DNA of 64,000 nucleotides from Bicyclus anynana (Eukaryota > Arthropoda > Insecta > Lepidoptera > Nymphalidae). Positions 33,410 through 44,879 of the stretch are shown here, one piece after another (positions within the stretch are counted from its first letter, which is position 1; each line of letters starts with the position of its first letter). The stretch covers positions 952,501-1,016,500 of the forward strand of contig NC_069094.1 in assembly GCF_947172395.1 (NCBI RefSeq), in the 5' to 3' direction. The notes below the pieces were generated by a model, which was not told the origin of the DNA, made no database searches, and was given only the letters and a program-made list of their open reading frames with translations. A program made the position numbers and the translations under genes.

Positions 33410-36400
33410 TCAGTACAAAAGTGAAAACACGGAGTAGGATGTTTTTACCATCTGAAACAACAACAGAACTTCCGTTATGTTTGTGCTTTGTTTATGTTTT
33501 GTTTTTCTGCTTTGTTTATGTTTTGTTTATCTATTTATGTTTTGTTTGTTAGGTCATGCTCTTTACCTACCTTACCTTAATTTAATTCATACTTACGGTA
33601 GATCAAATATGAAGTTTTGACTGTAGTGGCGAGTTAGAAATTTATTTTTATAATTAGTTCCCGTAAGCCAAAGATAAAATTTAGACCACGGAGGCTTTAA
33701 GAGTTGCCATGTTCCAAAGGTCATCCAAATAAAAAGCTATCTTTTTATAATTTGTTGAAAATATGTCACCACTCGCCAAACACTTTGCTTCGTGGCAACT
33801 TTACTGGTCGCATCAGGCTAAGAGACATACCCCTTTCGTAAAAAGTGTGAAACTGAGTTTAGTGATATCTATGTACTTAAGTAGGCAGGGACATAGCTAC
33901 CGTAATATCAGCCGCATCAATGATACGGGGCCCTCGGACTACAGGGGCCCCTTACGTGTGAAGTCAAAAATTAGTAAATGTAATCCACAACTGCCCGAAA
34001 AAAAAAAGAAATCTTTAAGAATTCAGAACAAAATGACAAAACAATATAAAAGAGCAATCTTTTTTCCGAGTGCGCCCAAAAGTAGAAAACATCCTAAATA
34101 GATTAAGTCACTGTCATATTAATTATTATTATTTTAAGCAAGCATTTTTATTTCTTTAATGAGATGATACCCTTCATTTGTAGGTAGGTTTTCATTGCCC
34201 CCCCAACTAATTTTGATACAGGGCCCCTCCAAGGCATGCCACAGGCTACGCCACTGCGTCCTACATAAGATGAGTTAGTGTCTTATTTATTTTAAGTTTT
34301 TATTTTAAGTTTTACAGTGGCGGATGTACAATTTTGCCGCCAGGCTATTGAATTTTTGCAGTCCCTACTGAACTATGAAATTCTGTAGGTACCCACAGTT
34401 CGCAATCAACACCTTAAATTGCATGAATAAAATTGCTACTTTTAATATTTTACTAGGACTGTAGGTACAGTAGAAATAAAATATTAAAATGTATTAGTTT
34501 ATTAGCCTCCTAATATATTTTTCAAGACTAATTTTCTTTATTTTTGTAAGATAAATTCTGGGTCAAATATGGCGCCCCCTAAAATCTGCCGCTCTAGGCT
34601 CTAGCCCACTTACCCACTGGTAAATCTGCCACTGTTGCGAAATAAATGATAATCTCACCGTCACGTAAGCTCTGTAAGAGATTTCCATGATGCCGAAGCC
34701 GTGGATCACTACGTGCCTCTGGAACATATTCATTCGTAACAATTCTACTCCAACATTATTTGGAAAATGACTAAATAAATTGGTTAGTATGTTACGTGCT
34801 TAAAAATCACCTCAATAATTAGTGATCCGAATTTCGCTACATGATACAGTGCACACAACACACACCTCGACATTGTAGACAATATTATATTTAACTGTAG
34901 GTTACTGCTTTACTTTATGTTTACTGCTTAGACCATTAATAAGAAAGGACTTGCCTCGCTAACTCGCTAACTCTGGCAAAGATCAAAAATCTATGATCTA
35001 ACGCGTTTATAAAAACTGTTGCTATAGAATCGATGTTTCATGGTTTTATGATGTCTTTTTAATGGTCTAAGACTGTGCGTCTAAATAAAATTAGTCACTT
35101 CCGTTCGTCTTTGTTTCGAAGTTCTAGTGACATTTAATTAAATGAAATACATAATAGTATAAAATCTTTGTGTAACACCCGTCTTAAAAAAAAGCGGTTA
35201 AGCTAAAGCTATCTCAAGAAAAGTAACTCGCAGCACTCCACTGTTTTGTACTTTTTCTTTTTCACAGTACCTACCTGAGCTTGTATCATGGCTACCACCA
35301 GTAACTTCCTCACCCTCAGCGAGCTCCTGCCGCGGCAGAGATGCCAACCTGAGCAGTACATGGCGGTGGGCAGGTGAGCTGCCTGCAATATTATATCATT
35401 ATTAACCCATATTCGAGTCACTGTTGAGCACGAGTCTCCTCGCAGAATGACGGTTAAATCTATAGTCCACCACGCTGGCCCAATGCGGATTGGTAAACTT
35501 CACACACCCAGAGAATTAAGAAAATTCTCTGGTATGCAAGTTTCCTTACGATGTTTTTCCTTCACCGTTTGAGACACGTGTTTTTTAATTTCTTAAAATG
35601 CACATACCTAACTGAAAAGAATCCACACCCTCTGGAGTCGGAGGCAGAGGCTAGGCTACAACGTCTGGTAAGCATGCTGGATTATACAGTATAATACTAG
35701 ACTAATATCCTGGCTGCGCAGTCAGGCTACCTAGAGCGCGGGGGACCTAACTCCACCATCTTTCTTCGAGCTAAGAATTTTCAACTAAATGTTCTTTAGA
35801 AAAAGAAAAACCCAGGACGTCGTGATGGGAAACGATGTAATGCTAATTACTGGACCAACGAAGAAAGAGTACCTAAGCCCTGATTCGCACGAGTTTATTT
35901 AACGGACGATAAAAAAGCGTTCAAATGTTTTGGCTGGTTGGAGGCTTCGGCCGTGGCTAGTTACCACCCTACCGACAAAGACGTACCGCCAAGCGATTTA
36001 GCGTTCCGGTACGATGTCGTGTAGAAATCGAAAGGGGTGTGGATTTTCATCCTCCTCCTAATAAGCTAGCCCTTTCCATCAAGTGAGATTGTAGTCAAGG
36101 ACTAACTTGTAAAGAATAAAAAAAAATGATGAAGCTCTATTTCCAACGCTCAAAATTAAAAATGCAACTGCTGGAAAAAAAAGTCGTGTATTTTTCATTT
36201 ATTTATTAGTTGAATGCTTTTTTAACGTTAAAAAAAACTCTCGTGCGATTGAAGGCTAATATTCGTTAAAAAAATAGTAATTTTTTTTTTTTACTTGCCT
36301 CAATAGTAACGTTGCCAGCGTTCCACATCGACATGCCAGTGGTACAGAGAAGCGCTGCACACGAGACTACTGTTTTTATTGTAGAAGCCAACGTTCTCTC

Positions 36401-39400
36401 CGAGTTCTGTAATGTAACAACTTCCTACTTTAAGGGCAACACAGGCTTCATCATCATTATCAACCCATATTCGGCTCCCTGCTGAGCATGAGTATCCTCT
36501 CAGAATGAGAGGGGTTAGGCCAAATAGTCCACCACGCTGGCCCAATGGAGGTTGGCAGACTTCACATAGTTGGCAGACCTGCCCATTATCACTTCAGCTT
36601 CGCGACTCGCTGGGCTAAGTCAGTCAAACAAACACTTTAAAAACTATCGTAGCCCCTGTCCCATAAAGGTCGTACAGACTACTTTAGTATTATAGTCGAG
36701 TACTAACGATTTTTGGGCGGTAAATTCAAAAATTGTTCGTACTCGACTAAAATATTAAAGTAGTCCGAACTAGACCTTAGGCGCCGAGCTATGTCCATTA
36801 AGAACTTCCTCGCGTTCCTGCCCCAGCATCCGGAAGTCTCGACTGACACGAGCACGAATTGGTACCAATAGTGGGGCGTATTTGCTTCTCTTCCTGCCGG
36901 AAGCGAAATCCGCAGCAGCCCCGGCTTCGTGGCATGTCCACACGCAAGTCCCTAAGAGCCCTAGGAGCAAACGTGCTTACGCAAGTCGTGTCCCACAAAA
37001 GGCCACCCATCCGGACGCCTTCCGTCCGGCACAAACCTAGTGGTTTCAGCACGCAAGGGACTTTGGCAGAGATAAAGACTTTCAGGGTGTGGTGACGTGG
37101 GAAACGCGTAGAAGAATATCATAAAGATTTAGGTCTTTCAGACAGTGTTCTTTCGGCTTTTTAACAAAAAAAAAATATTCAAATCGGTTCAGTAGTCTTC
37201 AAGTAACCGAGTAACATACATACAAAAATATTATAACATGTATTATAACAGATAACAGGTATAATCTTATGATTATGACGAAACTAGAAATAAAAATGAC
37301 AGTGACTTACCGTCATTTGTAACATTAGCACCGAGAATGTAGCCACATTTAATACAATTTGAAGACTGTAGACGATACTGCAAATAACTTGACACTGTCT
37401 CGTGCACCTGCAATACAAGATTGTGATATTTTGATACCATCAAATTGTCAAAATTATAATATTCTCCACTGAAAACTAATAGAATATAAGATTTTCTACT
37501 ACTGTATTAAATGAACATGTTTTTAAGCTAGATGAACAACTTTGCCTAGTACGTTTTTTTCAATGTGACCGTTAAAAATACATACAAATACAGCCCTGTT
37601 TTTTTGGAAAAATCATTCTTTGCAGTAGAAAAAAGCTTTTATTACTTTCAACAACTATTCAAAAATAATTAACAAGTACCTATAAAATCAACGTTTATGT
37701 ATTTATTCAGGACATAGAACGAATAAATTGCACTGAAGGTAGTGATTTTTGTAATTTGTAATTTTTTTTTGTAATCAATATAACTTAAAAACCGTAAAAT
37801 TTCGTAAAAATTGTGTTATTTTAGTAGTAGGTAATATTTACGGGACATCCTGTATAGTTTTCAACTCTTGAGCACACAACTTGACATTTTAGAATATTTA
37901 GGAACCTATATTTTGTTGTAAAGTGATAATTGCAATTGGGCAGGCAATATTAATATATTGCTAATCTTAATTATTTTATAATTATCTGTCTGCACTCACA
38001 ACCATAGTGTACCTATTAATGTCAATTGTCAATGTCATCTTAGTTTATAATATATTGTCTGTGACAATCTCTCTTTCCGCCAGCTCTGCGATAGGGAACA
38101 CGCAAAATGTAAATTAGCTCTGATTGTTTTAATAAAACTTAGCAATTCCACTGTGACTCTTATTTATACTACATGTATAACCTTAATAAACTCAAGAGGT
38201 TATAGGCCGATCACGCGATTTACAAGATTTGGTGAAAATTTTGAGAAAATACATCTACTGCGTGGACCGCGTGGTAACACGTTGTCACCCATTGTCACCA
38301 GAGCTCATCAAAAATGGCTTCTGCGAATCCTGTTGCGAGTGGATATCTGCATCATGAAAAGCTAGAAGGCGTGAGTAATTATGTAATCTGGAAATTTAAC
38401 ATGCGTCACTTACTCATCATAGAAGATTTGTGGTCTTGTGTTGAAGGAGCTGAGCCTGTCGATCCTGCAAAGGATTTACGCGCGCTCGCTCGTATAAGTT
38501 TATCTGTTAAACCTATATGTGTGCAATATATACGAAATGTTACTACAGCAAAGCAAGCGTGGAACAAATTAAGCTCAGTCTTTGAAGACAAAGGATTCGG
38601 GAGGCGTGTCGCATTGTTGAGACTATTACATCACGCTTCATATGCCGATTTTAATAGTATGGAGAAATACTTTGAACATATTACCACTCTTGTACAACAA
38701 TTGGTAGATATTGGTCGTACCATAGAGGATGCTGAAGTGGCGGAGATAATTTTAAGCGGTCTTCCACAAGAATATGATATAATAGTTTCCAGTCTCGAAG
38801 CGGTTGCCTACACAGGTATAATATCCAGTGATTTAGTACGAACCAGGTTGTTGCAAGAAGAAGAACGTCGACGAAGGACTGAAAGCAGAGACGATATGGC
38901 CTTTTTGTCAAAGCAACAATACCGTAAGGCTAAAAAGGTACCTGTTTGTGATTTTTGCCAACGCAGTGGACACAAAAAATCAAAATGTTTTAAATACAAG
39001 AAAGAACAGCGAGGCAACACAACAACAGCATTGGTGGCCAACTGTTTTGGTGTCTTCGAGAACAAGGACTGGATTGTGGATTCAGGCGCGTCTATGCACA
39101 TGTGTAAAGAAATAAAGTGGTTTAGTTATATTACAAATTGTGATAGAACTGTACAAGTTGCTGATGGTACAACCTTAAGATGTCTAGGTTACGGTAGTGT
39201 TAAGATTCCTATGAAAAATAACAAGACACAATTAGTTACAGACGTTTTATATGTACCTGACCTCTCAACAAATTTAATTAGTGTATATAAATTATGTGAG
39301 AAGGCTTTGTCTGTTAAATTTAATAATACTAAATGTTATGTTTTCAAAGGGGAAGTTCTTGTTGTATCTGCCACCAGACAGGGGGGTATTTATATTTTGG

Positions 39401-42400
39401 ACAATGTTTTATATGATTCACAGGAGCAGTCTTTAGCTGTAACCAATGTGAATATTGTGTCCCAGCCACAAAGTTCGCTTGACACAACGGAAAATGCCAA
39501 AGTTACACCTGACTTGTGCTTATGGCATAAGCGGCTTGGACATTTGAGTCATCATGGGGTAAGTGTTCTCTGTAAACTCGCTTTTGGTGTTAATATTCAC
39601 TCGACTCAGCATGGTGCAATCACTAACAAGTGTGTAACATGCGTTGAGGGGAAGCAAGCAGTGCAAAGTTTTCCTAGGGGTGAAGCAAAACGTTCCAAGC
39701 AGTTGTTGGAGCTTGTTCATTCTGATGTGTGTGGTCCGATGCCTGTATGTAGTCTGGGTGAGTCTAGATATCTGGTAACGTTTACCGATGATTTTTCTAG
39801 AAAAACATATGGCTATTTATTAAAATATAAATCCGAAGTTTTGTCCAAATTTAAATATTTTAAAGCAACTGTTGAAAAGCAAACTGGGTTTTCTATAAAA
39901 TGTCTGCGAACTGATAGGGGTGGAGAGTATTGCAGTGCTTATTTCTCTAAATATTTACAGAGTGAGGGTATAGTTCATCAAACTACTGCTCCTTATAGTC
40001 CGTCTCAAAATGGTGTCTCTGAGAGACTTAACCGGACACTTTTTGAGAAAGTTCGCTGTATGCTTCGTGAAGCTAGTCTTCCTAAAGAGTATTGGGGAGA
40101 AGCTGTAATTACAGCTATATATCTTAAGAACAGAAGCCCTACAGCAGCAGTTCCCAATAAAACTCCAGAGGAGGCATGGACAGGTAACAAAGTCAACCTG
40201 AGCCATTTACGTGTTTTTGGTTGTCTAGCTATGACACTTATTCCACAGGTAAAAAGAGATAAGCTTGATTCTAAATCAAGATCTTGCATCTTTGTAGGAT
40301 ATTGTGAGAACACTAAGGGCTATAGATTGATTGACCCCACTAACCCTAAGCAGATAATTGTTTCCAGAAATGTAATATTTTTTGAAAACCATTTCTTAAA
40401 CCACTGTGATAATACAATGATACACTGTGATAGTAGTAATAATAATAATTTTATTTATAATAATATAGGTATGCAAAGCAACCCTATAAATGAAAATTAT
40501 TCAGGTTTGGATTTGCAAAGCATGGTTCCAACTGAAAATAGAAATATTAATAATAATGTGGATATGCAAAGCATAGGTCCAAATGAAAATAACATGGATT
40601 TGCAAAGCAATAGTCCATGCAATCATGAAAATGACATGGTCATTAATTCTAGTCAATCTGAGCGGAATAATGAATTTTTGTCTCCAGTTTCAGGGGAATC
40701 TTCCTTCCAAAGTGCTGAGGAGAGTGTGCTGAGTGAAAGAGACAGTAATCAGTCAGATGCAATGGTATGGAACGAGACTATCGTTCGAGGGGAAGATTTA
40801 GTGCTACAGGTTCCCAGTACCAGTTGCGAACGACTGGTTCGTTCCACTCGGAATAAAAAGCCAGATAGGTATAAAGATTATGACTTATCTGATTCATCAG
40901 ATGTATCTTTTCTTTGTCAATGGTTTATCTATGATGAACCTCAATCTTATGATGAGGCAATGGCAAGTCCTAATAGAGATTGTTGGCTCACAGCAATGCG
41001 TGATGAATATAATTCTTTAATAAAACATAATGTTTGGCAATTAGTTGATAGACCAAAGGACTGCAATATAGTTAGTTCCAAATGGGTTTATAAATTAAAA
41101 TCTGATGAGTCAGGTAACAGTACAAAATATAAAGCACGTCTTGTGGCAAGAGGTTTTAGTCAAAAACCGGGTGTTGACTACTCTGAAACTTTTTCACCGG
41201 TAGTACGTCATACTTCTCTTAGAATTTTGTTTTGTATTGCTAATGAATTAAATATGGACATAGAACATGTGGACGTAAACACAGCCTTCTTACATAGTAG
41301 TCTTGATGAAATTATTTATATGGAACAGCCTTTAGGGTTCTCATATGATAAGACTAAAGTTTGTTTGTTACAGAAATGTTTATATGGCCTTAAACAGGCA
41401 AGTAGGCTGTGGAATAATAGTGTAAACGTTTTGTTGACTAACAATGGTTATGTACAAAATAGATGTGAGCCATGTGTTTATATAAAAAGAAATAACAAGC
41501 AATTAACGATTCTGGCATTATATGTTGATGACTTTTATATCTTTAGTAATAGTTCTAAGGATAAGGAAAACTTGTATGACTTGCTAGAATCTGAATTTAG
41601 TGTTAAACGCCTAGGCATTTTAAAAAATTGTTTGGGTATGAAAATACATAGAGATAGAGCCAATGGGACTATAACATTTGACCAATCAGACTATATTAAC
41701 AAGTTATTAAAGCGTTTTGGTATGACAAATTGTAAGAGTGCCTCTACACCTATGGTTGCTAATAAGTTGGAAAAAGGCTCATGTAACAATATTGTAGAGG
41801 ATAGTATGTATCCATATCGAGAGTTGATTGGAAGCTTAATGTATTTGTCAGTATGTTCAAGGCCTGATATTACTTATGCTCTTAGTCATTTAAGCCAATT
41901 TAATACTGCATTTACACGAGATCATTGGCTGGCTGCAAAAAGAATATTAAGATATTTAAATGGCACTAAAGATAAGAAATTAGTTTTCGTTAAATCTGGT
42001 ACTTTTGATTTAACAGTTTTTGCAGATGCCGACTGGGCCAATGATGTCGTAGACAGACGGTCTTATAGTGGATATATAGTTAAAATTGGCGGCTCTACTG
42101 TGCATTGGGAGTCGCGCAAACAGCGATGTATTGCGCTTTCAAGTACTGAAGCCGAGTACTTAGCCCTAAGTGATTCATGCAAAGAAGTGTGTTTTCTTAG
42201 AAATTTCTTGTATGAAATTTTTGTGAAACATTTTAATTGTCGAATCTTTAGTGATAATCAAAGTGCAATCAAATTGCTTGAAACCAATGAATATTGCCAC
42301 AAGAAGACAAAGCACATTGACCTTCGTTACCATTTTGTTAAGGATTTTATTAGAAAAACGGATGTCACAGTCAGCTATTTACCCACTGAAAAAATGTTAG

Positions 42401-44495
42401 CTGACATGTTTACAAAACCTTTAACTAATCATAAATTTTTAGGTTTTGTTAATGACTTGGGTATGAAAGATGTAGAATCATAGGCATCTGTTCTTGTGAG
42501 TATTGGTATCCTTATAATTGTGAGTCTGTTGTACCACTTATACTATCATGCTAGATATGAGATGGGCAATGTAGAGATTATTTTTGTTATTAACCTGAGT
42601 TGTTAATTTTTATGTTTTGTATAATCCTGCATTGTAGAGATTTGTTCTCATGTTACGCATGAGGGGAAGTGTTGTAAAGTGATAATTGCAATTGGGCAGG
42701 CAATATTAATATATTGCTAATCTTAATTATTTTATAATTATCTGTCTGCACTCACAACCATAGTGTACCTATTAATGTCAATTGTCAATGTCATCTTAGT
42801 TTATAATATATTGTCTGTGACAATCTCTCTTTCCGCCAGCTCTGCGATAGGGAACACGCAAAATGTAAATTAGCTCTGATTGTTTTAATAAAACTTAGCA
42901 ATTCCACTGTGACTCTTATTTATACTACATGTATAACCTTAATAAACTCAAGATATTTTACCTATCTGTAATAAATTTCGTTGTTTGCTAAAATAAATTA
43001 AGACAATAGGTAATTAGCTATTTTTGTGCGCCTCATGTTTCGACACGTCAGGGGCTTATCTTATATTTATAGTAGGTATAAAATCTTTGACTGTTACCAT
43101 AAAGTCTCGGCGTGTAATTGGATTCCAACTTTGAAAGCTTCCTCGTATTTATGTTCAGCATTTTCCCGATCAGTTTCACCTGCCTGCTCAAATATATCGT
43201 TAAGACTGTAGAAATAGCTTTGCAGGTTTGTGTATTGAAAGCACAGGCAGCCGGTGATGATGATGATGAGGTAGAAGGCGGCGCATATTCGTGTCATGCA
43301 GACCCACCATATCAGGTAGCAAGCGATGCGGCTGATGTGGGCCAAATTACTTTCGTCCTTCACGTCCGGCCATGCGGTAATCACTGGCATGAAAGTGCCA
43401 TCTGAGGAATTTATTTTATCAAAGAAAGAAAGAAAAGAAATTTCTTTTGTTTCTTTTTTTATTATTTTATCAAAAGCTATAATAATAAGTTTGAAATTAT
43501 TTTATGTAATAATATAAAGTTCTGTGTGACAGAACTACTAGTAGTAGTAGCCTACTACAACAATGCTTCCAGCATATGGCTGTTCCGGCTGAAATGAATA
43601 GTTGCCGGCATGAGCGTAGCCAGGATTGAATCTAGGTGGGGACAGCTATTCTCACATTACTTATTGATACTAAACCAGTTTTTTGAACCGAAACTGAAAC
43701 CGTCGATGGGACACTATTTGACAACCTCGATTCACAAGACAGACGAACGTCGAAAGCAGACTAAGCACTGAGATTGAATAATCATGAAATTGGCAGCTGA
43801 GCTATGTCAGTGACTTTGGTAGTTCTGCGGATCTCCTCATGTCTGATTCGATCACGTACAGAAACTCGAAGCATAGTTCGCTTTATCGCCCGCTGAGTGA
43901 GCTGAGTGAGTGAGAGCCTTTTTATGAGGGTCTAGTCATCGCTGGCCACACATGTCAAAAGACCTTCCTCTACAATAACAGAGGAATTTTTGACGAAAAG
44001 ATACTCACCTGTACGAATGACATGCAACATTTCCTCGTAGCCATAAGAAATCAAAGCGCTGTAGATGTTCAATACAATGGATATAGAATACAGAGTGGCA
44101 CTTCTTGTCATCCGCCTCTCAACTTCGACATCGTTGTAGACTTTCTTCAAGGTCACACACAGTCTATACAGCAGATTCCTGATCCTTTCCCTATGATACG
44201 TTAGGATGAACGGGTAAGTCATGAGTATGGGATGACAGAAGCCTAACACCAACAAATCCGTCTGTTGCCTTTCCGTTAAGTTTGTCTGCGTAAAGAAAGC
44301 TCCGACTTCCATTACTACGAATGATACAACGCAGACAGTTAGGAATGACTGAATATGTTTATACACCGGTCTGGTATATCCGCTTTCACACCATTTCACG
44401 TAACCGGGTAACCCTCCGATCGCAAGTATTCTACCGGCTTTGTAGAAATACTGTGATGTTTTTTTGCTATCGTAATTTTTAGTAGAGAAATGCAT
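33410..44495 (-). CDS. Odorant receptor, gene 2 of a tandem pair
   Basis: This is a paralogue of the receptor at 17523-29633, on the same strand and upstream of it. Seven exons: 44009-44495, 43098-43401, 37311-37407, 36299-36406, 35275-35382, 34659-34718 and 33410-33451, giving 401 residues in frame. Exons 2 to 7 have exactly the lengths of gene 1 (304, 97, 108, 108, 60, 42), with the same phases. Landmarks: YFYKAGRILAIGGLPGYVKW, VEVERRMTRSATLYSI, DGTFMPVITAWPDVKDE, MSMWNAGNVTIE, VRKLLVVAMIQAQ, RHVVIHGFGIMEISY and MVKTSYSVFSLLY. Intron 4 again uses a GCAAGT donor. Intron 2 hosts the complete copia element in the opposite direction, and intron 6 two MITEs. No disabling change is seen, so it should be functional if the introns splice. 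Confidence 0.88.
33886..34256 (-). mobile_element. hAT-like MITE, CAGTGGCGTAGC family
   Basis: Inverted relative to the copies at 31310: begins CAGGGACATAGCTACCG and ends GGCTACGCCACTG, with GGGGCCCT(C/T) inner motifs. It is in odorant receptor 2 intron 6. Confidence 0.6.
34315..34634. mobile_element. MITE with CAGTGGCGGA / TCTGCCACTG ends
   Basis: Inverted termini CAGTGGCGGAT and ATCTGCCACTG, with an interior TTCGCAATC block shared with 29701-29785. 320 bp, no ORF. It ends 25 bp from the donor of odorant receptor 2 exon 6. Confidence 0.65.
35398..35650 (-). repeat. tRNA-derived SINE, family A
   Basis: Plus strand starts ATTAACCCATATTCGAGTC, includes GTCCACCACGCTGGCCCAAT and GAGAATTAAGAAAATTCTCT, and ends in CACCCTCTGGAGTCGGAG. 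It begins right at odorant receptor 2 exon 5, within intron 4. Confidence 0.75.
35934..36124 (+). repeat. SINE family B, 5'-truncated
   Basis: Starts at GGTTGGAGGCTTCGGCCGTG, continues through GCGATTTAGCGTTCCGGTAC to ACTAACTTGTAAAGAATAAA. The tRNA-like head is missing. It is in odorant receptor 2 intron 4. Confidence 0.75.
36449..36575 (-). repeat. SINE family A, fragment
   Basis: ATTATCAACCCATATTCGGC, GAATGAGAGGGGTTAGGCCA and CCACGCTGGCCCAATGGAGG show the 3' third of family A. It lies upstream of odorant receptor 2 exon 4. Confidence 0.65.
36678..36764. mobile_element. Foldback MITE, 38-bp imperfect arms
   Basis: ACTACTTTAGTATTATAGTC...GATTTTTG pairs with CAAAAATTG...AATATTAAAGTAGT across an 11-base centre, about 90% matched by eye. 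A half copy with the same GTACTCGACTAAAATATTAA phrase lies at 45945-45990. It is in odorant receptor 2 intron 3. Confidence 0.65.
37914..38197 (+). repeat. 5' LTR of the copia element
   Basis: TGTTGTAAAGTGATAATTGC at the start, AACTCAAGA at the end; holds a TTTTAATAAAACTTAGC poly(A)-like signal. Preceded by TATTT. Confidence 0.93.
38314..42483 (+). CDS. Copia gag-pol polyprotein, 1389 residues
   Basis: A complete, unbroken polyprotein. In order: Gag with the UBN2-like start KLEGVSNYVIWKFNM (residues 16-30); CCHC knuckle CDFCQRSGHKKSKC (about 210); aspartic protease WIVDSGASMHMC (about 255); GAG-pre-integrase LWHKRLGHLSHHGV; integrase with the DDE residues in HSDVCGP, RTDRGGEY and GVSERLNRT; reverse transcriptase with KYKARLVARG and the YVDD box (YVDDFYIF); RNase H with FADADWAND, SSTEAEYLAL and DNQSAIKLLE. 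A linker between integrase and RT carries four loose repeats of the type (M/L)QS..P.EN. The start ATG is the first in the frame after the 5' LTR. All catalytic residues look present, so it may be autonomous. Confidence 0.95.
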   Translation: MASANPVASGYLHHEKLEGVSNYVIWKFNMRHLLIIEDLWSCVEGAEPVDPAKDLRALARISLSVKPICVQYIRNVTTAKQAWNKLSSVFEDKGFGRRVALLRLLHHASYADFNSMEKYFEHITTLVQQLVDIGRTIEDAEVAEIILSGLPQEYDIIVSSLEAVAYTGIISSDLVRTRLLQEEERRRRTESRDDMAFLSKQQYRKAKKVPVCDFCQRSGHKKSKCFKYKKEQRGNTTTALVANCFGVFENKDWIVDSGASMHMCKEIKWFSYITNCDRTVQVADGTTLRCLGYGSVKIPMKNNKTQLVTDVLYVPDLSTNLISVYKLCEKALSVKFNNTKCYVFKGEVLVVSATRQGGIYILDNVLYDSQEQSLAVTNVNIVSQPQSSLDTTENAKVTPDLCLWHKRLGHLSHHGVSVLCKLAFGVNIHSTQHGAITNKCVTCVEGKQAVQSFPRGEAKRSKQLLELVHSDVCGPMPVCSLGESRYLVTFTDDFSRKTYGYLLKYKSEVLSKFKYFKATVEKQTGFSIKCLRTDRGGEYCSAYFSKYLQSEGIVHQTTAPYSPSQNGVSERLNRTLFEKVRCMLREASLPKEYWGEAVITAIYLKNRSPTAAVPNKTPEEAWTGNKVNLSHLRVFGCLAMTLIPQVKRDKLDSKSRSCIFVGYCENTKGYRLIDPTNPKQIIVSRNVIFFENHFLNHCDNTMIHCDSSNNNNFIYNNIGMQSNPINENYSGLDLQSMVPTENRNINNNVDMQSIGPNENNMDLQSNSPCNHENDMVINSSQSERNNEFLSPVSGESSFQSAEESVLSERDSNQSDAMVWNETIVRGEDLVLQVPSTSCERLVRSTRNKKPDRYKDYDLSDSSDVSFLCQWFIYDEPQSYDEAMASPNRDCWLTAMRDEYNSLIKHNVWQLVDRPKDCNIVSSKWVYKLKSDESGNSTKYKARLVARGFSQKPGVDYSETFSPVVRHTSLRILFCIANELNMDIEHVDVNTAFLHSSLDEIIYMEQPLGFSYDKTKVCLLQKCLYGLKQASRLWNNSVNVLLTNNGYVQNRCEPCVYIKRNNKQLTILALYVDDFYIFSNSSKDKENLYDLLESEFSVKRLGILKNCLGMKIHRDRANGTITFDQSDYINKLLKRFGMTNCKSASTPMVANKLEKGSCNNIVEDSMYPYRELIGSLMYLSVCSRPDITYALSHLSQFNTAFTRDHWLAAKRILRYLNGTKDKKLVFVKSGTFDLTVFADADWANDVVDRRSYSGYIVKIGGSTVHWESRKQRCIALSSTEAEYLALSDSCKEVCFLRNFLYEIFVKHFNCRIFSDNQSAIKLLETNEYCHKKTKHIDLRYHFVKDFIRKTDVTVSYLPTEKMLADMFTKPLTNHKFLGFVNDLGMKDVES
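42670..42953 (+). repeat. 3' LTR of the copia element
   Basis: I saw no difference from the 5' LTR over 284 bp. Followed by the TATTT target duplication at 42954-42958. Confidence 0.93.
43772..43925 (-). pseudogene. RTE-type LINE fragment
   Basis: On the minus strand it reads VTQRAIKRTMLRVSVRDRIR then HEEIRRTTKVTDI, the region past the reverse transcriptase core of RTE LINEs. Compare the longer copy at 45478. It is a fragment only, in odorant receptor 2 intron 1. Confidence 0.7.
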
Positions 44496-44879
44496 TTTTG
44501 ATACTTCGGTAATGGATCTGTTTAACTTTATCCTTTAACTTCCAATTCAGATAATGTACAACTATAGTTGAGTTTTGATTAGCAGCTAAGCTATTACTCG
44601 TAGATACCATACAGGTAAGTGAGTGGGAAGCTCTTGAACACCGGTATTTATAATAGGTTTCATGTAGGTAGGCACCTAATGGGTAGGTACCTACCGTACT
44701 AAAATTACTTAATTGAAGGTAATCAAATTATAATTTAACAGTATACTAGCTTTTGATCCAGTCTTCATCATAATGTATCCTATATCATGGTAGAATAAAA
44801 AATATTTCGCTAAAGTTCATTTAGATACCTACCTACTGTGTAGATACACTTTACACATACACGTAAGAATAACGTTTGG

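Larger units (their letters stand above)
37914..42953 (+). mobile_element. Intact Ty1/copia LTR retrotransposon
   Basis: LTRs 37914-38197 and 42670-42953 (284 bp each) look identical, with TATTT as a 5-bp target duplication at 37909-37913 and 42954-42958. GGTTATAGGCCGATCAC right after the 5' LTR resembles the initiator-Met tRNA half-site used by insect copia. A purine tract GAGGGGAAG precedes the 3' LTR. One uninterrupted gag-pol frame fills the middle. It lies in odorant receptor 2 intron 2, opposite in direction to the receptor. Identical LTRs point to a recent insertion. Confidence 0.95.
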
